64,000 nucleotides of DNA, from the NCBI RefSeq assembly GCF_042852765.1, contig NZ_AP031414.1. One strand, 5' to 3'. Position numbers and translations under genes: made by a program. The stretch's first letter is position 1. Every line of letters starts with the position of its first letter. Below the pieces are notes generated by a model. It ran no database searches. It saw only the letters and a program-made list of their open reading frames with translations, and was not told the DNA's origin. Shown piece by piece: positions 26,838-36,238 of this stretch. This DNA is from Schaedlerella glycyrrhizinilytica_A (lineage in GTDB: Bacteria > Bacillota > Clostridia > Lachnospirales > Lachnospiraceae).

Positions 26838-27278
26838 ATGACTGTTGAAAATTGGATTGAATTATTAGTCCCTATAATAGGAATAGTGGTTGCGGCGGTA
26901 TCCGCAGGATTGACATACTATTTTGCTAAGAAACAACAAATTGCAGCAGACGAAAGCCGCCTCAAAGAGAAATACTATTTGAATTACATTGAAGCTGTCA
27001 GCAATATTGTAGTTTCCGATAACTCGGAAAGTGCACGAGATCAGTTGGCAGACGCCCAAAACCAACTTCTTTTGATTGGAAGTGCCGAAGTAGTAAGTGA
27101 TCTGATGATTTTTCATGACTATGTTAAGCCATCAAATTCTAAAAATTTTGTATCCGAAAAGCATGATAAGCTTTTGACAAATTTGTTAAAGAGCATGAGA
27201 AAAGATTTGTATAAGAGCAAAAAAGTCAATGAAGATTATCCCTTAATCCATTTAACAGGGAAATCACCTAAAAGATAA
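26838..27278 (+). CDS. Small membrane-anchored protein of unknown function
   Basis: 146 residues. An N-terminal hydrophobic segment (LLVPIIGIVVAAVSAGLTYYF, about residues 9-29, 21 long) is followed by a charged, helical cytoplasmic part with no motif I recognise. GGAGGTGG precedes the ATG. The gene is AT-rich, unlike virB4 before it and the methyltransferase after it, and it has its own TATAAT and its own terminator. It therefore looks like an independently transcribed insertion in the transfer operon. Entry exclusion, phage defence or a neutral passenger are all possible; nothing in the sequence decides. Confidence 0.65.
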   Translation: MTVENWIELLVPIIGIVVAAVSAGLTYYFAKKQQIAADESRLKEKYYLNYIEAVSNIVVSDNSESARDQLADAQNQLLLIGSAEVVSDLMIFHDYVKPSNSKNFVSEKHDKLLTNLLKSMRKDLYKSKKVNEDYPLIHLTGKSPKR

Positions 27279-27291
27279 TAATCTTTTGAGT

Positions 27292-27321
27292 AAGCGTTGC
27301 TGAAAATTCAGTAGCGCTTTT
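27292..27321 (+). terminator. Terminator after the inserted membrane-protein gene
   Basis: AAGCGTTGCTGAA pairs with TTCAGTAGCGCTT across a 2-4 base loop and ends in TTTTCTT. It falls in the middle of the transfer operon, so read-through or antitermination would be needed for downstream genes from an upstream promoter. Confidence 0.7.
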
Positions 27322-27349
27322 CTTATGCCCAAAATTAGGAGGTGAAACT

Positions 27350-28381
27350 ATATCTACAAACAAATTAACCCATTTAAGCCTGTTCTCCGGTATCGGCGGC
27401 CTGGACCTAGCGGCGGAGGCTGCCGGCTTTGAAACCGTCTGCCAGTGTGAATGGGCGGATTATCCCTACGCCGTTTTAGAAAAGCACTGGCCGGACGTTC
27501 CAAAATTCAGGGATATAACGACTTTGACAAAGGAGGCATTTTTTGAAAAAACAGGACTTGAAACCGTCACGGTCATCTCCGGGGGCTTTCCCTGCCAGCC
27601 TTTCTCCACCGCAGGAAAACAGAAAGGCTTTGAGGATGAACGCTACTTATGGCCGGAGATGTGCCGGGTTATTACAGAACTTAAGCCCCGTTTCGTGCTT
27701 GGGGAAAATGTTGCTGGCTTCATCAATATGGGGCTCGACAAAACGATCTTTGACCTGGCAAAAGCGGGATACGCTGTTCTCCCATTCGTATTTCCGGCTT
27801 GCGGTGTCGGCGCATGGCATGAGCGCCAGCGAACTTTTATCATCGCGGCTGATGTTTCCTACGCCCCTTGCCTCCGACAAGGGAACCGTAAAGGACGCCC
27901 AAAGCCTGGATGTGTACCTGTCGGACAATGGGATTTTCCGCAAGAAGAACAAAAGCGGGGCAATCTGGAGCCTGCCCCTGTCGGCTGCGGTGTTCTACCT
28001 GACGCCGGTAGCCTCGGACGGGTTCCGCTCTACCCTGAAACCATCTGCCTACGACCCGAAAAAGAAGAACGGGAACCTGGCAGCCCAGGTGATCTTCCAG
28101 GAAAATCCCCTCTCGGACAAGGCGGCCTTAAACCCGGACTGGGTGGAATGGCTTATGGGCTTCCCGAAAGGATGGACGGAGCTGTCCTCTGGGACAGGGA
28201 GCCGGAGGGAGTGCCCCGCATAACGGAGCAGACCAAAGACCGGGCACTCCGCTTAAAGACCCTGGGGAATGCGGTCTGCCCTCCCCAGGCGTATCCGATC
28301 TTTCACTTTATGGCGGAGATACTGACCGGCAGGTGTAAAGAACATTGTATCTGGGAGGTGATGGAACATGAAACAGTATAA
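27350..28381 (+). pseudogene. DNA cytosine-5 methyltransferase, decayed
   Basis: The N-terminal part has unmistakable C5-methyltransferase motifs: LFSGIGGLDLA (motif I) and GGFPCQPFSTAG with the catalytic PC (motif IV). The C-terminal RLKTLGNAVCPPQ is motif X. Between about 27850 and 28190 the family sequence (FPTPLASDKG, LNPDWVEWLMGFPKGWTE) lies in a different frame from the two ends, so two compensating shifts, probably with loss of the middle, are needed. AGGAGG is placed for a start at ATA (27350-27352), where ATG would be expected. I call it a pseudogene; sequencing error is the main alternative. Confidence 0.75.
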
Positions 28382-30266
28382 GCCCCGTGACAAGGTGACC
28401 CAGAAGATCACCCGTGAGGGTGCAGTCGAAGAAAACCAGACCACGGGCAAAAGCGAAAATATCAGCGGCAAAGAAAAGGAGGCGGATTTTTCCGGGAGGC
28501 TTCATTTTACCGAGGAAGATCGTGCCATGCCGGAACTGGACCGCTATATCCGCAAAGCGGAACAGGCGGCAGATAAAGCAGAGGCAGCCAGGGAGCGTAT
28601 CCCAAAGAAGAAAAAGCTGACTCGTGAACGACTCTATGATGAGGCAAAAAGCAAAGGCAAAACGAAACTCCGGTTTAAGGAAGTGGAAAAGCCCATGTCG
28701 GAAGTCGAAAAGACAAACCCTGTTTCCCGTCCGGCTTCCCTGGCAGGCCGCATGATAACCGGCAAAGCCCACGGCAAAATCCATGAAGTGGAAAAAGAAA
28801 ATTCCGGTGTGGAGGCTGGGCATAGTATCGAGCGGACCGGTGAGCGTGCTCTTTCCAAAAGTTCCGGCATGGCAAAGACCGCTCTCCGCAACCACCGTCT
28901 GAAACCCTACCGGGAGGCTGCCAAAGCGGAACGGGCACTCCATAAAGCCAATGTGAATTTCCAGTATCACAAGGCCCTGTCGGAGAACCCAAGCCTTTCC
29001 TCCAACCCGCTCTCCCGGTTCCTGCAGAAACAGAAGATCAAACATAATTACACTAAGGATGTGAAAAACGCTGGCAAAGCAGCCGGAAAAACCGGGCAGG
29101 CGGCAGACGCCGCTACAAAGAAAACCGCCCAGGCCGGAGAAAAAGGAGCCCGTTTTATTGCAAGGCATTGGAAAGGGGCGCTCCTGGTTCTGGCGATCGG
29201 GCTTCTTATCCTGGTCCTGGCCGGCGGCATTTCCTCCTGCACCAATATGGTGATCGGCGGCCTGGGTGCTGTCACCGCCACCTCTTACCCATCAGAAGAA
29301 CAGGATATGAAAGAGGTGGAGGCGGCTTACACCGCTATGGAACAGGATTTACAGTATGAGCTTGATAACTATGAAAGCCTGAACCCAGGATATGACGAGT
29401 ACCGTTTTGATCTGGACGGTATCCACCATGACCCTCACGAACTGGCGGCTTATCTTTCCGCTTACTTTGGCGGGGCCTACACCCCGGCGTCTGCACAAGG
29501 GCAACTCCAAACAGTTTTTGAACTGCAGTATGAGCTTACCGAAACGGAAACGGAGGAAATCCGCTACCGCACCGAAACAAGGATGGACACCTGGACGGAT
29601 GAGGATGGAAATACCCATACCGATACTTACGAGGTGGAAGTCCCCTATACCTACTACATTATGACCGTGACCTTAAAAAACCACGGCCTTTTTCATGTAG
29701 CAGAGGAAACCCTCACCGCAGAGCAGCTTGAACTCTACCAGGCTTACCGGGACACCAGCGGAAATATGCCCCTGCTTTTTGGCGGCGGTTCTTTCGACAC
29801 CAGCCCCTCCACCGATCTAAGCGGCGTGGAGTTTGTAAACGGCACCCGTCCGGGCAATCAGGAAATCATTGATCTGGCAAAAGCCCAGGTGGGAAATGTA
29901 GGCGGACAGCCTTACTGGTCCTGGTATGGATTTGACAGCCGTGTGGAATGGTGTGCCTGTTTTGTTTCCTGGTGTATCAACCAGGCAGGATACAGCGAGC
30001 CGAGGTTCGCTGCCTGTGCCTCCCAGGGCGTTCCCTGGTTCAAGGAACACGGGCAATGGGCGGCTGGAAACTACACGGATGTAGCCCCCGGTGATGTGAT
30101 CTTCTTCGACTGGGATGGCGGCGGTTCCGACCATGTAGGTCTTGTGATCGGAACAGACGGGACCAATGTTTATACCGTGGAGGGCAACAGCGGCGACGCC
30201 TGCAAGATCAAGAGTTACCCTCTTAACAGCCAGTATATCCACGGCTACGGTCTGATGAACTGGTAA
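28368..30266 (+). CDS. Conjugation protein with C-terminal CHAP peptidoglycan hydrolase domain
   Basis: 632 residues: a long charged N-terminal region (1-260) rich in Lys/Glu/Ala; a membrane segment ALLVLAIGLLILVLAGG near 275-290; an extracellular part; and a CHAP amidase domain near 500-632, with catalytic Cys in RVEWCACFVSWC and His in SDHVGLVIG. It should open peptidoglycan locally for the transfer channel (VirB1 role). It overlaps the end of the methyltransferase frame by 14 bases. Length and order (after virB4, before DUF4315) are typical of Tn1549-like elements. Confidence 0.9.
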   Translation: MKQYKPRDKVTQKITREGAVEENQTTGKSENISGKEKEADFSGRLHFTEEDRAMPELDRYIRKAEQAADKAEAARERIPKKKKLTRERLYDEAKSKGKTKLRFKEVEKPMSEVEKTNPVSRPASLAGRMITGKAHGKIHEVEKENSGVEAGHSIERTGERALSKSSGMAKTALRNHRLKPYREAAKAERALHKANVNFQYHKALSENPSLSSNPLSRFLQKQKIKHNYTKDVKNAGKAAGKTGQAADAATKKTAQAGEKGARFIARHWKGALLVLAIGLLILVLAGGISSCTNMVIGGLGAVTATSYPSEEQDMKEVEAAYTAMEQDLQYELDNYESLNPGYDEYRFDLDGIHHDPHELAAYLSAYFGGAYTPASAQGQLQTVFELQYELTETETEEIRYRTETRMDTWTDEDGNTHTDTYEVEVPYTYYIMTVTLKNHGLFHVAEETLTAEQLELYQAYRDTSGNMPLLFGGGSFDTSPSTDLSGVEFVNGTRPGNQEIIDLAKAQVGNVGGQPYWSWYGFDSRVEWCACFVSWCINQAGYSEPRFAACASQGVPWFKEHGQWAAGNYTDVAPGDVIFFDWDGGGSDHVGLVIGTDGTNVYTVEGNSGDACKIKSYPLNSQYIHGYGLMNW

Positions 30267-30291
30267 CAAATTTCAGAAAGGATGATATTTT

Positions 30292-30546
30292 ATGGCGACG
30301 ATTGAGAAATACAGAAGTGAGATTGAAAAGGCGAAAGCCAAGATCGGCGAACTGCAGAAAAAGGTTCGTGACCTGGAGCAGAAGATCGCCGAGGAAGAAA
30401 ACCTGGAGATTGTCCGCATGGTTAAGGCAGTCAAGATGGACCGTGGAGAGCTGTCTGCTTTCCTGAAAGCCTATGCAAGCGGTGAGATCACCCTGCCGGA
30501 GGGGGATTACTCCGGGGATACGGAGGAAACCGAAGATGAAGAATAA
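30292..30546 (+). CDS. DUF4315-family conjugation protein
   Basis: 84 residues. The N-terminal two-thirds form a coiled coil (KYRSEIEKAKAKIGELQKKVRDLEQKI in heptads), followed by an acidic tail. It matches the DUF4315 family that always sits between the hydrolase gene and the DUF4366 gene in these elements. GAAAGGATG upstream; the stop overlaps the next start by 11 bases. The role is unknown; the coiled coil suggests it binds a partner. Confidence 0.82.
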   Translation: MATIEKYRSEIEKAKAKIGELQKKVRDLEQKIAEEENLEIVRMVKAVKMDRGELSAFLKAYASGEITLPEGDYSGDTEETEDEE

Positions 30547-31252
30547 GAGATTTTTCAGGAAGTTCCTGGTACTGGCAGCCGTTATGTTCTCCATGACGGC
30601 TTTTTCTGTGACCGCCTACGCCGGAGGTGGAGAGGCGGTAGAACCCCCGCCTGCAGAAACACCCCCGCCGCAAACGGAAACCACACCGGAGCCCGTCCCT
30701 CTCACCCCGGAGGGCAATCTGTCCCTGGTAGATGATATAGAGTCGGCTGGCAGTGAGGATAAACAGTTTATCACCGTTACCAGCAAAAGCGGCAATACCT
30801 TTTACATTATCATTGACCGGGCGGCGGATGGAAAAAATACGGTCCACTTTTTGAACCAGGTGGATGAGGCGGACCTGCTGGCTCTCACCGAGGGCAAAGA
30901 ACCGCAGACACAACCGGCAGTCTGCACCTGTGCAGAAAAATGCGAGGCCAGCAGCGTGAAGATGGACTGTGAAGTCTGCAAGAATGACCGTTCCGGCTGT
31001 GTAGGCAAGGAACCGGCAGCCGAAGAACCTAAGGAGGAACCCAAAGAAAAAGGAGGGCTTAATCCTGCCCTCATCCTCCTGCCCCTGCTTCTGATCGGCG
31101 GAGGCGGTGCGTTCTATTACTTCAAGTTCATAAAGGATAAGTCCTCCACCAAAGGGAACGATGATCTGGGGGAATATGACTTTGAGGATGAATATGAGGA
31201 TACCGAGGTTGAGTATCTGGACGACACACCAAAGGAGGATGAAAGCGTATGA
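30536..31252 (+). CDS. DUF4366-family surface protein
   Basis: 238 residues from the ATG at 30536. A signal peptide (KFLVLAAVMFSMTAFSVTAYA) is followed by a proline-rich stretch and a DUF4366 domain with six cysteines (CTCAEKC, MDCEVCKNDRSGC). A C-terminal transmembrane helix (ALILLPLLLIGGGGAFYYF) and an acidic cytoplasmic tail complete it. It is a type I membrane protein on the donor surface, perhaps in mating contact. It overlaps topB by 4 bases. Confidence 0.85.
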   Translation: MKNKRFFRKFLVLAAVMFSMTAFSVTAYAGGGEAVEPPPAETPPPQTETTPEPVPLTPEGNLSLVDDIESAGSEDKQFITVTSKSGNTFYIIIDRAADGKNTVHFLNQVDEADLLALTEGKEPQTQPAVCTCAEKCEASSVKMDCEVCKNDRSGCVGKEPAAEEPKEEPKEKGGLNPALILLPLLLIGGGGAFYYFKFIKDKSSTKGNDDLGEYDFEDEYEDTEVEYLDDTPKEDESV

Positions 31253-33339
31253 AACTGATTATCGCTGAAAAACCCAGTGTAGCGGCGGCTTATGCCGCTG
31301 CCCTGGGTGCAAAGAATAAGAAAGACGGATACCTGGAGGGGAACGGTTGTCTGGTGACCTGGTGTATCGGGCACCTGGTATCCCTTGCAGAGGCCGGAGC
31401 CTATGAGGAACGCTATAAGAAATGGAACTATGAGGACCTGCCTATCCTGCCGGAAGTCTGGCAGCATGTGGTATCCCCCGGAAAGGAAAAGCAGTTTTCC
31501 ATCGTAAAGTCCCTGATGGAGCGCCCGGACGTGACGGAGCTGGTGAACGGCTGTGACGCCGGGCGTGAGGGAGAACTGATCTTCCGTCTGGCGGTGGAAA
31601 TGGCCGGCTGCACAAAACCTGTCTGGCGGCTCTGGATTTCCTCTATGGAGGATACGGCTATCCGGGAGGGCTTTTCCCACCTGGAGCCGGGCAGCCGCTA
31701 TGAACCGCTGTACCATTCGGCCCTGTGCCGTTCTAAGGCGGACTGGCTGATCGGTATTAACGCCACCCGTCTTTTTTCGGTCCTCTACCATAAAACCCTG
31801 AATGTGGGACGGGTACAGACACCTACCCTGGCAATGCTGGCAGAGCGTGACGGAAAGATTATGCTCTTTCAGAAAAAGAAATACTACCATGTACGCCTTT
31901 CCCTTAATGGCCTGGAGGCAGTAAGCGACAGGGTGGACGAAAAAGAAAAAGCGGTATCCATGCAGACGGCTTGCCAGAACGGGCAGGCCGTTTGTGTTTC
32001 CCTGGAACGGGAGAAAAAGACGGTAAAACCGCCAAAACTTTATGACCTCACCACCTTACAGAGAGAGGCCAACCGCCTCTTTGGGTTTACCGCCAAAGAG
32101 ACCCTGGACTACGCCCAGGCGCTCTATGAGAAAAAGCTGCTGACCTATCCGAGGACGGACAGCCGGTATCTCACCGGGGATATGGCGGAGACTGTTTCTG
32201 CGGTTGCCAGACTGGCTGCAGGGCTGCCCCTGTTTTCCGCCGTTGGTGGATTTACTCCTGATGTGGCGGCGGTGATCTCCGATAAGGATGTATCCGACCA
32301 CCACGCCATCATCCCTACTTTGGAGCTGGCAAAGCAGGAGGTATCCTTACTCCCTGCCGGGGAGCGGAACCTGTTTATCCTGGTCTGCTGCAAACTTCTT
32401 TGTGCATTGGCAGCACCCCATGTATATGAGACCGTTTCGGCGGTGTTCACCTGTGGGGAGCATACCTTTACTGCCAAAGGCAAAGAAGTTGTTTCTCAGG
32501 GATGGAAAGAGATCGAACGGCTATTCCGTTCCTCTCTGAAAGAGAAACCAGAGGATGATCTGGAAGATGTGGCAACTCTCCCGGCACTCTCCCAGGGGCA
32601 GATATTCGACCATGTGGCCGCCACGATAACGGAGCATTTCACCACGCCGCCCAAACCTTATACGGAGGATACCCTGCTGTCTGCTATGGAGCACGCAGGA
32701 ACAGAGGATATGCCGGATGATGTGGAGCGGAAAGGGCTTGGCACACCTGCCACCAGGGCCTCCATCATTGAAAAGCTGGTGTCCTCCGGTTTTGTGGAGC
32801 GTAAGGGCAAGAACCTTATCCCTACCAGGAACGGTATCAATCTGGTAACGGTCCTCCCGGAAGTCCTGACCTCGCCCCAACTCACCGCTGACTGGGAGAA
32901 TAAGCTGTCCTTAGTGGCAAAGGGAGAACTTTCCCCGGAAACATTCATGGAGGGGATTGAAAGCATGGCAAAAGAACTGATCGCCCGCTACTCCCATATC
33001 TCCGAGGACAAGCAAAAGCTGTTTGCCCCGCAGAAAGAGTCTGTGGGTGTCTGTCCCCGCTGCGGCCAGCCAGTCTTTGAGGGAAAGAAGAATTTTTACT
33101 GCGGAGACCGGGGCTGCGGCTTTGTTCTGTGGAAGAATGACCGTTTCTGGACTTCCCGCAGAAAAGAGCTGACAAAGAAGATGGCCGCCGATCTGCTCTC
33201 TAAAGGGAAAACCAAAGTCAAGGGGCTCTATTCCGAAAAGAAAGATACCACCTATGACGCGGTTATCGTGATGGAGGATACAGGCGGGAAGTATATCAAC
33301 TTTAAGACCGAGTTCACCAAAGGGAAAGGAGGCCGCTAA
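31249..33339 (+). CDS. topB: DNA topoisomerase III (type IA)
   Basis: 696 residues. The Toprim domain (1-150) includes IIAEKPSVA and CDAGREGELIF; the catalytic tyrosine lies in LLTYPRTDSRYL near residue 300. A C-terminal zinc finger (CPRCGQPV...CGDRGCGF) is followed by a basic tail. Element-encoded TopB relaxes or decatenates DNA during ICE processing. It overlaps the upstream gene (ATGA) and the downstream ArdA-like gene (TAATG). Confidence 0.95.
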   Translation: MKLIIAEKPSVAAAYAAALGAKNKKDGYLEGNGCLVTWCIGHLVSLAEAGAYEERYKKWNYEDLPILPEVWQHVVSPGKEKQFSIVKSLMERPDVTELVNGCDAGREGELIFRLAVEMAGCTKPVWRLWISSMEDTAIREGFSHLEPGSRYEPLYHSALCRSKADWLIGINATRLFSVLYHKTLNVGRVQTPTLAMLAERDGKIMLFQKKKYYHVRLSLNGLEAVSDRVDEKEKAVSMQTACQNGQAVCVSLEREKKTVKPPKLYDLTTLQREANRLFGFTAKETLDYAQALYEKKLLTYPRTDSRYLTGDMAETVSAVARLAAGLPLFSAVGGFTPDVAAVISDKDVSDHHAIIPTLELAKQEVSLLPAGERNLFILVCCKLLCALAAPHVYETVSAVFTCGEHTFTAKGKEVVSQGWKEIERLFRSSLKEKPEDDLEDVATLPALSQGQIFDHVAATITEHFTTPPKPYTEDTLLSAMEHAGTEDMPDDVERKGLGTPATRASIIEKLVSSGFVERKGKNLIPTRNGINLVTVLPEVLTSPQLTADWENKLSLVAKGELSPETFMEGIESMAKELIARYSHISEDKQKLFAPQKESVGVCPRCGQPVFEGKKNFYCGDRGCGFVLWKNDRFWTSRRKELTKKMAADLLSKGKTKVKGLYSEKKDTTYDAVIVMEDTGGKYINFKTEFTKGKGGR

Positions 33340-34049
33340 TGCAGGATAATTCCTCTGATTATATTTTCAAGGCGTATATCACCAACACGGCTGCCTATGA
33401 CAGCGGAGAACGTGACAATGCCGGAACCTGGCTCTATTTCCCGGCAAATGCAGAGGAAATCACCGCTGCCTTTACAGAGATTGGACTGCCGATCTCTGCC
33501 ACGCCGGATATGTATTTCTTTGATGATTATGTCTCGAATGTACCAGGGCTTAGGCTGGCTCTCCCCATGTACGCCCATGTGGATGATCTGGCAATGCTGG
33601 CACAGGAACTTTCCGATCTGCCCGACCATGAATTTAACAAGCTGATGGCCGTCCAGGAAACACCCCTGCGGCTGACGGACTTTGAGCAGTTCAAAGAGTA
33701 TCCCCACAACTTTGATTATTTCATCCTCATTCCGGGGATGAACAGTGATGAGGCTCTGGGACGCTACCAGCTCTATGAGAGCGGCATGGTAGAAATGCCG
33801 GAGGTGTGGAAAGCCGGCATTGACCCGGAGGCTTTCGGTCGCAAAGTCCGGGAACAGGACAACGGATATTTCACGGATAAGGGGTATGTCCTCTTATCCG
33901 GGGATGAATGGGAGCGGGAAAAACCTACGGTGAAACAGGACAAGGAGGTCAAACCCTCCGTCAAGGATTTTTTGAAACAGGCAAAGAAAGAATGTGCCGC
34001 CCGTGAGGTGCTGCCGCCAAAAGCAGACAAACACGGGCCGGAACTGTAA
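33339..34049 (+). CDS. ArdA-like antirestriction protein (short)
   Basis: 236 residues, acidic (many Asp/Glu), with the ArdA-like repeats FKAYITNTAAYDSGE...GTWLYFP and YQLYESGMVEMPE. The C-terminus KPSVKDFLKQAKKECAARE recurs in the next protein. ArdA proteins mimic B-form DNA and block type I restriction enzymes, protecting incoming single-stranded or hemimethylated ICE DNA. The start overlaps the topB stop. Confidence 0.8.
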   Translation: MQDNSSDYIFKAYITNTAAYDSGERDNAGTWLYFPANAEEITAAFTEIGLPISATPDMYFFDDYVSNVPGLRLALPMYAHVDDLAMLAQELSDLPDHEFNKLMAVQETPLRLTDFEQFKEYPHNFDYFILIPGMNSDEALGRYQLYESGMVEMPEVWKAGIDPEAFGRKVREQDNGYFTDKGYVLLSGDEWEREKPTVKQDKEVKPSVKDFLKQAKKECAAREVLPPKADKHGPEL

Positions 34050-34063
34050 GGAGGTGCAATTAT

Positions 34064-35881
34064 ATGGGATACAGCCATGACAGCGAATTTCCGTTTGCAG
34101 CATTTATCACCAACTTGGGAAAATACAATGAGGGCGAGCTTGTGGGGGAATGGGTAAAGTTCCCTACTACCCCGGAAAAGCTGCAGGAAGTATTTGAGCG
34201 TATCGGTATTGGCTCTGCGGATGATTTCGGCAATCCCTATGAGGAATGGTTCATCACGGACTATGACTGTTATGTAGATGGACTCTATAACCTCTTAGGG
34301 GAATACGAGAACCTAGACGAACTCAACTACCTGGCTTCCAAACTGGAGGAACTGGGCGAGTCGGAATATGAACACTTCCAGGCAGCTATGGAGATCAGCG
34401 ACTACACCGGCAGCTTAAAAGACCTTATCAACCTGACTGACAATCTGGATAAATATGATGTGTACCCCGGCATTGACGACTACGACGATCTGGGCCGGTA
34501 TTACATTGACGAGCTGGGAACCATGCAGGTGCCGGAGTACCTGCAGAACTATATCGACTATGAGGCATACGGGCGTGATATTGCCCTGGGAGACACGGGA
34601 GCTTTCACCGATTACGGTTATGTGTATGACAATCAGAGCCGCTTTGAGGAATATTATGACGGAGACCGTGAGAATATCCCGGAGGAATACCGCGTGATGG
34701 TCTCCCCGGAGGAAGTGGAAGAACTGGAACCTGACCTTGACCGCCTGGATGTATCAACGGAACTTGCCCTCGATCTGGATTTACATTTCCGGGGATACAG
34801 TGCCGATTATGAACAGGCATTTCCAAAAGAGCAGGTACAGAGGGAGGCGATCGCTGACGCCCTCCTTGACGGGAACACTTCCCTTATCAAAACCGGACTT
34901 CTCAATATGAGCCGGGAAATGGACCTTAGAGAAGAAACCTCTCCGCTGATCGGACGGCTCACCGATTATGAAAAGGAATATGGTATCAACACCTACACCG
35001 TATATCAGCTAAAAGAGGTAGAGGAACTTCACCCATACCACTTTGAGGGCAGCGAGTATCTGGAGGCTGCCGGGCTTTCTATTGACCGGGCGAACTATGA
35101 GGCGGTCTACGCTGCCCCGTTCACCCCTAGAGAGAACCTGGAAAGCATTTATACCGATCTCAATATCCACCGCCCGGATAACTTCCGGGGACATAGTCTT
35201 TCTGTGTCGGACGTGGTAGTCTTGCAGGAATATGGGAAAGAGACCGCCCATTTCTGTGACCGTTTTGGATACAAGGAAGTTCCGGAGTTTTTGGAACAGC
35301 AGCCAGAAAAGGCAGAGCCGGATATGGGGCAGATCACCTTTTATACAGCGGAGTGTATGGAGTTTCCCTCTTTAGGAGAATACCATAACAACCTGACCCT
35401 GCAGGAGGCGGTCGCCGCATACCAGGCAATCCCGGCAAATCGGCTTCACGGCATAAAAGGTATCGGCTTCACCCTGGAGGATGGCAGCATATACAGCGGT
35501 ATGGAGTATCCTCTGGTACGGGGAAACCGGATTGACTTGGACAACTTGTGCCTGGTGGAACACTTCAAAGAAAGTCCACTTGTGCAGGAGGCAGTAATTG
35601 ATCTGGTGAGAGCCCTCCCTGATCTAACCGTGGATGATCGGGAGAATTTTCTGCTTATGCTGACAGACCCAAAGAACCATCTGAAAAATGCAGAGGTTCA
35701 GGTGGAGGACGATTACGGTATGATTGACGGTATCATTAACAACGGAGAACGGTCAAAGGATAAGGAGCCGGGAATGGATAAGCCCTCTGTCCTGGGGCAG
35801 CTCTCTCAGGCCAAAAAGGAATGTGCCGAGCGAAAGCCCCCGGAGCTCGGCAAGCCCGGAAAGGATGAGCCGGAACTATGA
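34064..35881 (+). CDS. ardA: ArdA antirestriction protein fused to a YodL-like region
   Basis: 605 residues, very acidic. The ArdA domain covers about 1-165 (FAAFITNLGKYNEGELVGEWVKFP ... LDELNYLASKLEEL, two non-adjacent stretches). The middle section (250-330) is helical. A YodL-like segment (FRGHSLSVSDVVVLQ) is near 385, a further polyvalent-type domain follows, and the tail QLSQAKKECAERK matches the previous gene. It is three times the usual ArdA length (about 165). Likely roles are DNA mimicry plus other host-control functions. It lies 14 bases after its neighbour, in one operon. Confidence 0.85.
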   Translation: MGYSHDSEFPFAAFITNLGKYNEGELVGEWVKFPTTPEKLQEVFERIGIGSADDFGNPYEEWFITDYDCYVDGLYNLLGEYENLDELNYLASKLEELGESEYEHFQAAMEISDYTGSLKDLINLTDNLDKYDVYPGIDDYDDLGRYYIDELGTMQVPEYLQNYIDYEAYGRDIALGDTGAFTDYGYVYDNQSRFEEYYDGDRENIPEEYRVMVSPEEVEELEPDLDRLDVSTELALDLDLHFRGYSADYEQAFPKEQVQREAIADALLDGNTSLIKTGLLNMSREMDLREETSPLIGRLTDYEKEYGINTYTVYQLKEVEELHPYHFEGSEYLEAAGLSIDRANYEAVYAAPFTPRENLESIYTDLNIHRPDNFRGHSLSVSDVVVLQEYGKETAHFCDRFGYKEVPEFLEQQPEKAEPDMGQITFYTAECMEFPSLGEYHNNLTLQEAVAAYQAIPANRLHGIKGIGFTLEDGSIYSGMEYPLVRGNRIDLDNLCLVEHFKESPLVQEAVIDLVRALPDLTVDDRENFLLMLTDPKNHLKNAEVQVEDDYGMIDGIINNGERSKDKEPGMDKPSVLGQLSQAKKECAERKPPELGKPGKDEPEL

Positions 35882-36060
35882 GCCGAAGTAAAAAGTGGAA
35901 ACAGGAATGGAGCTTCTTTCTTGGGGAGAACGGCAGGCGGCAGTACAACAAGATCTGCAGAAAATGTATCCATAGCTGCAAGCAGAGTTTCCGGGCTGGA
36001 ATTGTTGCCTGTCCTCTCTACCAGACAGATAGGGCAAAAAAGAGGCGGGAAAAAGGTTGA
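35878..36060 (+). CDS. Small cysteine-rich protein (ICE2 paralogue)
   Basis: 60 residues with EWSFFLGENGRRQYNKIC, CRKCIHSCKQSFRAGI and CPLYQ, the same pattern as the IME1 protein at 8283-8474. It overlaps the ardA stop by 4 bases (ATGA) and is the last gene of the transfer operon, before a terminator. Cysteine spacing suggests zinc binding; its function is unknown. Confidence 0.75.
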   Translation: MSRSKKWKQEWSFFLGENGRRQYNKICRKCIHSCKQSFRAGIVACPLYQTDRAKKRREKG

Positions 36061-36186
36061 AAACAGAGGATTTTATCAGCTCTGCAAGGCTCAAAATACA
36101 TAGGCAATAGGATTTGTCCTCTGCCTCCCTACGGGGCAAAATGATAGGAAAAAGTGTCGATTTTCGCCACTTTTCCAGACACAAAA

Positions 36187-36238
36187 ATGGAGTACAGTTA
36201 CCGCTTGTGTGGTGGTAGCTGTACTCCCCATTTTTTAT
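36187..36238 (+). terminator. Terminator of the ICE2 transfer operon
   Basis: GGAGTACAGTTACC pairs with GGTAGCTGTACTCC (one mismatch) around a short loop and is followed by CCATTTTTT. It closes the long plus-strand operon. Confidence 0.85.

Noticed and set aside
28308..29168. 286-residue frame antisense to the CHAP protein gene
   Set aside because: Shadow of a strongly supported gene.
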